Shown here in pieces: positions 13,133 to 17,432 of a stretch of 17,432 nucleotides of DNA. The stretch is from UBA5186 sp040005095 (GTDB lineage Bacteria; Actinomycetota; Thermoleophilia; Gaiellales; Gaiellaceae). How positions within the stretch are numbered: the first letter of the stretch is position 1; every line of letters starts with the position of its first letter. The notes under the pieces were generated by a model. It ran no database searches. It was not told the DNA's origin and was given only the letters and a program-made list of their open reading frames with translations. The position numbers and the translations under genes are program-made. Location of the stretch: assembly GCA_040005095.1 (NCBI GenBank), contig JBDTZN010000038.1, positions 1 through 17,432 on the forward strand, given 5' to 3'.

Positions 13133-15229
13133 ATGACAGCCACCCGTCTCCCGGCGGGCTTCTCGGGCGTGGACCCGCCTGCCGTCTGGCCGCCCACGCG
13201 CGGCCGCCCACGCCCCGAGGCGCTTGCGCGACCGCTCGATTCGCTGGCCGGGGTCGGTGTGAGCCTGCGCGGCAAGCTCGCGAAGCTCGGGCTGCGCACC
13301 GTCCGCGACCTGCTCGAGCACCGGCCGTTCCGGTACGAGACCGCTGCACCGGTGCGTCGCATTGCCGACCTCGTGCCCGACGAGGAGGTCATTGTCGTCG
13401 GCGAGGTGCTCGACATCTCGGAGCGGCGCCGAGGTCGATTGAAGATCCTCAAGGCCAAGATCGGCGACGACAGCGCCCAAATCTCCGCGACGTGGTTCAA
13501 CCAGCCGTGGCTGATGACGCAGCTCCAGCCGGGAACGCGTGTCCGGCTGCGAGGAAAGGCCGATCGGTACGGCTTCGGCGTTCGCTCTCATGACGTGGGA
13601 GACGCAGTCGCCACGGCCGACTTCGCGCCGGTTTACCCGGCCACCGAGGACGTCCCCCAGAAGCGCATCCGCGACCTGTCGGGCGCCGCGCTGGAGCACG
13701 CCCGTGACCTCCCCGATCCGCTGCCCGCCGGGCTCAAGGTCCGGGAACGACTGCCGCTCCGGGCCGACGCCTTCCACGCAATCCATAGGCCGCGCACCGA
13801 GGCGGAGGCCGAAGAGGGCCGCCGCCGGCTGGCGCTGGACGAGCTGCTCGTGCTCCAGCTCGGCATCGCGCGTCGTGTGCGCGAACGTGAGGGCACGCTG
13901 GCCCCGGCGCTGGGCGAGCCCGGAGAGTTGATCGCGCGGTATCGCGATGCGCTCCCCTTTGAGCTCACGCCCGACCAGGAGTCGGCGATCCGCGAGCTCG
14001 ACACGGACCTCGAGCGGACGGTCCCGATGCAGCGGCTCCTGCAAGGAGACGTCGGCTCGGGGAAGACCGTCGTGGCGCTGTACGCGCTGCTGCGGGCCGT
14101 GGAAGCCGGGCGGCAGGGCGCGCTGATGGCGCCGACCGAGACGCTGGCCGAGCAGCATTTCCTGACGGTCGAGGAGCTCTGCCGCGACCTCGGCGTCCCG
14201 GTCGTCCTGCTCACGAGTGCGCTGCCGGCGAAGCAGCACGCGACCGCGCGCGCCCAGATCGCCTCCGGAGAGGTCCAGATCGCGGTCGGCACGCACGCGC
14301 TCATCCAGCGCGAGGTCGACTTCGCCGATCTCGCCGTCGCCGTGGTCGACGAGCAGCACCGGTTCGGGGTGGAGCAGCGACAGGCCCTCACCGAGAGCCG
14401 CTCGCCGCACGTGCTCCACATGACCGCCACGCCGATCCCCCGTACGCTCGCGCTGACCGTGTACGGCGACCTCGCCGTGACCGAGATCGCGAATCCCCCC
14501 GCGAGCCGCAAGCCGATCGTGACCAGCTGGGTGACCGAGGAACGCAGCTCGGCGGCGTACCAGCGCCTGCAGCGCGTGCTGCGCGAGGGGCGCCAGGCGT
14601 ACGTGGTCTGCCCGCTGATCGAAGAGTCGGAGACCTCGTCGGCACGCGCGGCCGAGCAGGAGGCGGACCGCCTGCGCCGCGCCGAGCTCAAGGACTTCCG
14701 CGTCGGCTGCCTGCACGGCAGGCTTCGCCCGGCCGGCCGCCGCGAGTTGATGACGCGGTTCAGGGCGCGCGAGCTCGACGTGCTCGTGGCGACGACGGTG
14801 ATCGAGGTCGGCGTCGACGTCCCGAACGCGACCGTGATGATCGTCCAGGAAGCCGACCGCTTCGGCCTCGCACAGCTGCACCAGCTGCGGGGCCGCGTCG
14901 GTCGCGGCGCCGACCAGTCTTTCTGCCTGCTCGTGTCGCGTGCCAAGGAGGAGCTGACCGAGAGCGCGCGCGACCGGCTCGAGGCGATGGTGCGGACGAC
15001 CGACGGCTTCGAGCTGGCCGAGGTCGACCTGGAGATTCGCGGCGGCGGCCAGCTGCTCGGAACGCGCCAGGCGGGCCTCAGCGACCTGAAGTTCGCGAAG
15101 CTCCGCTCCGACCGCCCGCTGCTCGAGCGTGCTCGAGCCGTCGCCCGCGAGCTCGGAGACGTGACCGGACCGCTTGCGGACGAGGTGGACGCGATGTTCG
15201 CCGCCACAGACCCGAGCGGCCTCGCATAG
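13133..15229 (+). CDS. recG: ATP-dependent DNA helicase RecG
   Basis: RecG regresses stalled forks and processes branched recombination intermediates. The 698-residue product has an N-terminal SLAGVGVSLRGKLAKLG region (37-53) and an OB-fold wedge domain (about 80-165). The helicase core has LTPDQESAI, Walker A GDVGSGKT (305-312), DEQHRFGVEQR starting at D406, MTATPIPRTLALT, LHGRL, VATTVIEVGVDVPNAT and QLRGRVGRG. The C-terminal LEIRGGGQLLGTRQAG is the RecG hallmark that separates it from Mfd and PriA. Length is normal. ATG 13133 is the first good start after the -10 box; an in-frame CTG lies 12 bases earlier. Nearness to rsmD and coaD is common in Gram-positive bacteria. Confidence 0.96.
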   Translation: MTATRLPAGFSGVDPPAVWPPTRGRPRPEALARPLDSLAGVGVSLRGKLAKLGLRTVRDLLEHRPFRYETAAPVRRIADLVPDEEVIVVGEVLDISERRRGRLKILKAKIGDDSAQISATWFNQPWLMTQLQPGTRVRLRGKADRYGFGVRSHDVGDAVATADFAPVYPATEDVPQKRIRDLSGAALEHARDLPDPLPAGLKVRERLPLRADAFHAIHRPRTEAEAEEGRRRLALDELLVLQLGIARRVREREGTLAPALGEPGELIARYRDALPFELTPDQESAIRELDTDLERTVPMQRLLQGDVGSGKTVVALYALLRAVEAGRQGALMAPTETLAEQHFLTVEELCRDLGVPVVLLTSALPAKQHATARAQIASGEVQIAVGTHALIQREVDFADLAVAVVDEQHRFGVEQRQALTESRSPHVLHMTATPIPRTLALTVYGDLAVTEIANPPASRKPIVTSWVTEERSSAAYQRLQRVLREGRQAYVVCPLIEESETSSARAAEQEADRLRRAELKDFRVGCLHGRLRPAGRRELMTRFRARELDVLVATTVIEVGVDVPNATVMIVQEADRFGLAQLHQLRGRVGRGADQSFCLLVSRAKEELTESARDRLEAMVRTTDGFELAEVDLEIRGGGQLLGTRQAGLSDLKFAKLRSDRPLLERARAVARELGDVTGPLADEVDAMFAATDPSGLA

Positions 15230-15256
15230 CCGTCCGAAACGCGCAAGAATCTCGCG

Positions 15257-16252
15257 GTGCGCACGCCGCTCTGTGATTTGCTCGGGATCGGGGTTCCGGT
15301 CGTTCAGGCGCCGATGGGCGGGGCCGCAGGACCGGAGCTTGCAGCGGCGGTGTCGAACGCAGGCGCTCTCGGCACGCTGGCGCTGAGCTGGTCGAGCCCC
15401 GCGGAGGTGACCGAGGCGATCGAGCAGACGCGGGCCCTGACCCAGAAGCCGTTCGCCGCCAACTTCCTGTTCAACAGCCCGCAGGACGAGCGCGTCGATG
15501 CTGCCCTCGCTGCGGGAGCCCCAGTCGTCTCGTTGGCCTGGGGCGACCCCGCAGCGCTGATCCCGCGGATCCGGGAAGCCGGCGCTCGGGTGCTGGCGAC
15601 GGTGGGGACCGCGGCCGAAGCGAGGCACGCCGCCGGCGCCGGAGCAGACGTCGTCGTTGCCCAGGGCTGGGAAGCCGGAGGGCATGTGTGGGGAACCGTC
15701 GCCACGCTGGCGCTCGTACCTGCGGTCGTGGATGCGGTTGGCCCCGTCCCAGTGGTCGCTGCGGGCGGCATCTCCGACGGACGCGGGCTCGCCGCGGTGC
15801 TGGCGCTCGGGGCGGCCGGTGCGTGGGTCGGCACGCGCTTCCTCGCCGCCGAGGAATCGGCGGCGCACGCCGACTACCGCGAGCGGCTGTTCTCGGCGAC
15901 GGAGGCAGACACGTTCTACGGCCTGCTCTTCGACGTGGGCTGGGCCGACGCTCCGCACCGGGTGCTTCGAAACAGCACGGTCGACGAGTGGGAGCGAGCG
16001 GGACAGAGCGCCCCAGGCGAGAGGCCCGGCGAAGGCGAGCCGGTCGCCACGCGCGCGAACGGCGCTGCGATCCCGCGCTATGCATCGTCCACGCCCTCCG
16101 CAGGTCAGGAGGGGGACATCGAGGCCATGTCCATGTGGGCCGGGCAGGGCGTCGGGCTCGTCACGCACACACAGCCCGCCGCGGACATCGTGGCGGAGCT
16201 CGTCGCTGACGCCGAGCGAGTCCTCCGCGAGCTGGGAGCGGGGGCTCGCTGA
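15257..16252 (+). CDS. Nitronate monooxygenase-like FMN flavoprotein (NMO/NPD family)
   Basis: A 331-residue TIM-barrel flavoprotein of the 2-nitropropane dioxygenase / nitronate monooxygenase superfamily, which also includes the enoyl reductase FabK. Visible motifs are VVQAPMGG (15-22), VSNAGALG (32-39), GWEAGGHVWG (137-146, H143 at the catalytic His position), VVAAGGIS for FMN phosphate (166-173), and GTRFLAAEES (192-201). Members oxidise propionate 3-nitronate or alkyl nitronates, but many have unknown substrates, so I give no gene symbol. GTG 15257 follows recG by 27 bases. It splits recG from rsmD, which are often adjacent. Its TGA is overlapped by the rsmD start. Confidence 0.85.
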   Translation: MRTPLCDLLGIGVPVVQAPMGGAAGPELAAAVSNAGALGTLALSWSSPAEVTEAIEQTRALTQKPFAANFLFNSPQDERVDAALAAGAPVVSLAWGDPAALIPRIREAGARVLATVGTAAEARHAAGAGADVVVAQGWEAGGHVWGTVATLALVPAVVDAVGPVPVVAAGGISDGRGLAAVLALGAAGAWVGTRFLAAEESAAHADYRERLFSATEADTFYGLLFDVGWADAPHRVLRNSTVDEWERAGQSAPGERPGEGEPVATRANGAAIPRYASSTPSAGQEGDIEAMSMWAGQGVGLVTHTQPAADIVAELVADAERVLRELGAGAR

Positions 16253-16775
16253 GGATCATCGCCGGCTCCCGGAAGGGCCATCGCATCGAAGCTCCGCCGG
16301 GTCTTTCGACCCGACCAACCGGCGACCGCGTCCGCGAGTCGACCTTCAGCCTGATCGGACCGGTCGACGACGCGACGGTGCTCGATCTGTACGCGGGCTC
16401 GGGTGCGCTCGGGCTCGAAGCGCTCTCACGCGGCGCGGCACGCGCGACCTTCGTCGAGGCGGACCGGGCCGCCTGCCGCGCGATCGACCGCAATCTCGAG
16501 AAGCTGCGCCTCACGGGCGCGACTGTCCTGTGCTCCCGCGTCGAGATCGTGCTCGCGCAGGAAGCAGCGGCCGGCAGGAAGTACGATCTCGTGCTGCTCG
16601 ACCCGCCCTACGACATGACCGACCACGAGCCACTAGCGCGCTATGTCGCCCGCCTCCTCGCCGAGGACGGCCTCGTGGTCTTCGAGACCTCTGCTCGCGT
16701 CGAGCCGGAGCTCCCGCTCGCCAAGCGCACGAGCCGGAAGTACGGCTCCGCCCGCGTGACCCTCTTCGAGCACGA

Positions 16776-16779
<4 letters not shown>
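16249..16779 (+). CDS. rsmD: 16S rRNA (guanine-N2) methyltransferase RsmD, CTG start
   Basis: RsmD methylates a guanine of 16S rRNA (G966 in E. coli). The frame beginning at CTG 16249 reads (M)RIIAGSRKGHRIEAPPG, the canonical RsmD N-terminus, then TRPTGDRVRES (21-31). The SAM-binding DLYAGSGALGLEALSRGA starts at 46, and the catalytic DPPY is at 118-121. No ATG, GTG or TTG exists in this frame between the preceding in-frame stop (16207-16209) and the GTG at 16378, which would delete 43 conserved residues. The CTG overlaps the previous TGA as CTGA, and GGGAG (16234-16238) lies 10 bases upstream as a Shine-Dalgarno sequence. The 176-residue length fits the family. coaD overlaps its stop as GTGA. 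Confidence 0.92.
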
Positions 16780-17291
<512 letters not shown>

Positions 17292-17311
17292 GGCGCCGAC
17301 TGGGCGGCGCC
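17292..17311 (+). terminator. GC hairpin directly after coaD, candidate terminator
   Basis: GGCGCCG (17292-17298), loop ACTGGG and CGGCGCC (17305-17311) form a perfect 7-base stem starting at the first base after the coaD TAA. An alternating CG run follows rather than a T-tract, so termination would be of the GC-only type discussed for actinobacteria. The same stem occurs before priA at 139-158. Confidence 0.5.
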
Positions 17312-17344
17312 CGCGCGCGCGTCTGAACCGACCGGTCGACCCGC
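17292..17344 (-). repeat. Palindrome-rich intergenic element, copy 2 (inverted partner of 81-158)
   Basis: Read on the - strand this block gives GCGGGTCGACCGGTC (17344-17330), two bases, TTCAGACG (17327-17320), a short CG-rich stretch, then GCGCCGCCCAGTCGGCGCC (17310-17292). The order is the same as in copy 1, with the central 24-odd bases missing. It fills the gap between coaD and the next promoter. The two copies face each other across the whole gene cluster. Confidence 0.7.
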
Positions 17345-17349
17345 CGATG

Positions 17350-17369
17350 GACTCACGCTTGCGTGAATC
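17350..17369 (+). promoter_or_regulatory. Operator-like palindrome upstream of the last gene
   Basis: GACTCACGC-TT-GCGTGAATC is an inverted repeat with 9-base arms, 8 of 9 positions paired. It ends 19 bases before the TAGACT -10 box and covers the -35 region of that promoter, a usual place for a repressor site. It could also be an RNA hairpin if read through from coaD. Confidence 0.45.
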
Positions 17370-17388
17370 CCCGTCCGATCCGTCTGAG

Positions 17389-17401
17389 TAGACTTCGGGA
17401 G
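17389..17401 (+). promoter_or_regulatory. -10 box and ribosome-binding site for the last gene
   Basis: TAGACT (17389-17394) is a -10-like box and GGGAG (17397-17401) a Shine-Dalgarno sequence 5 bases before ATG 17407. Transcription from this -10 would start near 17401 and lose most of the ribosome site, so either the start lies further upstream or the gene is read leaderless. Confidence 0.4.
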
Positions 17402-17406
17402 CCCCA

Positions 17407-17432
17407 ATGGACGTACTGGTACTCATCGACAA
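17407..17432 (+). CDS. Start of a gene downstream of coaD (partial), possibly a coiled-coil/DivIVA-like protein
   Basis: ATG 17407 opens MDVLVLID and runs off the window. From memory, actinobacterial genomes often have after coaD a conserved protein that begins MDVLVLIDKLDDL and continues as a long charged coiled coil, sometimes annotated as ATPase or DivIVA-like. The match to eight residues and the position support that reading but cannot prove it. Confidence 0.5.

Noticed and set aside
13070..16168. Very long - strand open frame (1032 codons) antisense to recG and the flavoprotein gene
   Set aside because: It is a GC-rich shadow frame: Arg/Ala/Leu/Asp/His-rich without domains, and both + strand genes under it have full family motifs.

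Overview
The window is a dense, GC-rich (about 70%) stretch of bacterial chromosome carrying conserved housekeeping genes. It runs left to right on the + strand, with one conserved-looking gene of unknown function on the - strand. I see no transposase, integrase, CRISPR array, tRNA or rRNA. The gene order (priA, def, fmt, rsmB, rpe, the rib genes, rpmB, asp23, fakA, fakB, recG, rsmD, coaD), many GTG starts, GTGA stop/start overlaps and leaderless-looking promoters suggest an actinobacterium. The lineage guess is Thermoleophilia (Gaiellales/Solirubrobacterales-like). It rests on remembered protein flavour and on the conserved start of the gene after coaD, not on a search.

Layout. Positions 1-54 hold the tail of an upstream gene. 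Positions 81-158 are a hairpin-rich intergenic block. priA (replication restart) follows and overlaps, tail to tail, a - strand gene of unknown function (2583-2065). From a clear promoter at 2610-2638 come def and fmt (N-formyl-methionine cycle) and rsmB (16S rRNA m5C methyltransferase). A 169-base gap with two hairpins leads to rpe-ribD-ribE-ribBA-ribH. Rpe balances ribulose 5-phosphate, a riboflavin precursor, and the four rib genes cover the pathway except the dephosphorylation step. rpmB (zinc-type L28) and asp23 come next, then fakA and fakB (fatty-acid kinase and its fatty-acid carrier) with a stand-alone receiver-domain protein between them. recG, a nitronate monooxygenase-like flavoprotein, rsmD (apparent CTG start) and coaD follow. 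The window ends in the first codons of another gene.

Two things tie the region together beyond gene content. First, several genes have a TANNNT box 6-8 bases before the start codon and no Shine-Dalgarno sequence, which suggests widespread leaderless transcription. Second, the gap before priA (81-158) and the gap after coaD (17292-17344) carry the same palindrome-rich element in opposite orientations, so the cluster is bracketed by an inverted copy pair.

I see no obvious new defence or mobile system. The best leads are the receiver protein between fakA and fakB, the inverted element pair, the CTG-initiated rsmD, the acidic N-terminal extension of RibH, a His-to-Gln change at a metal-ligand position in the RibB domain, and a PriA that seems to lack its winged-helix domain.
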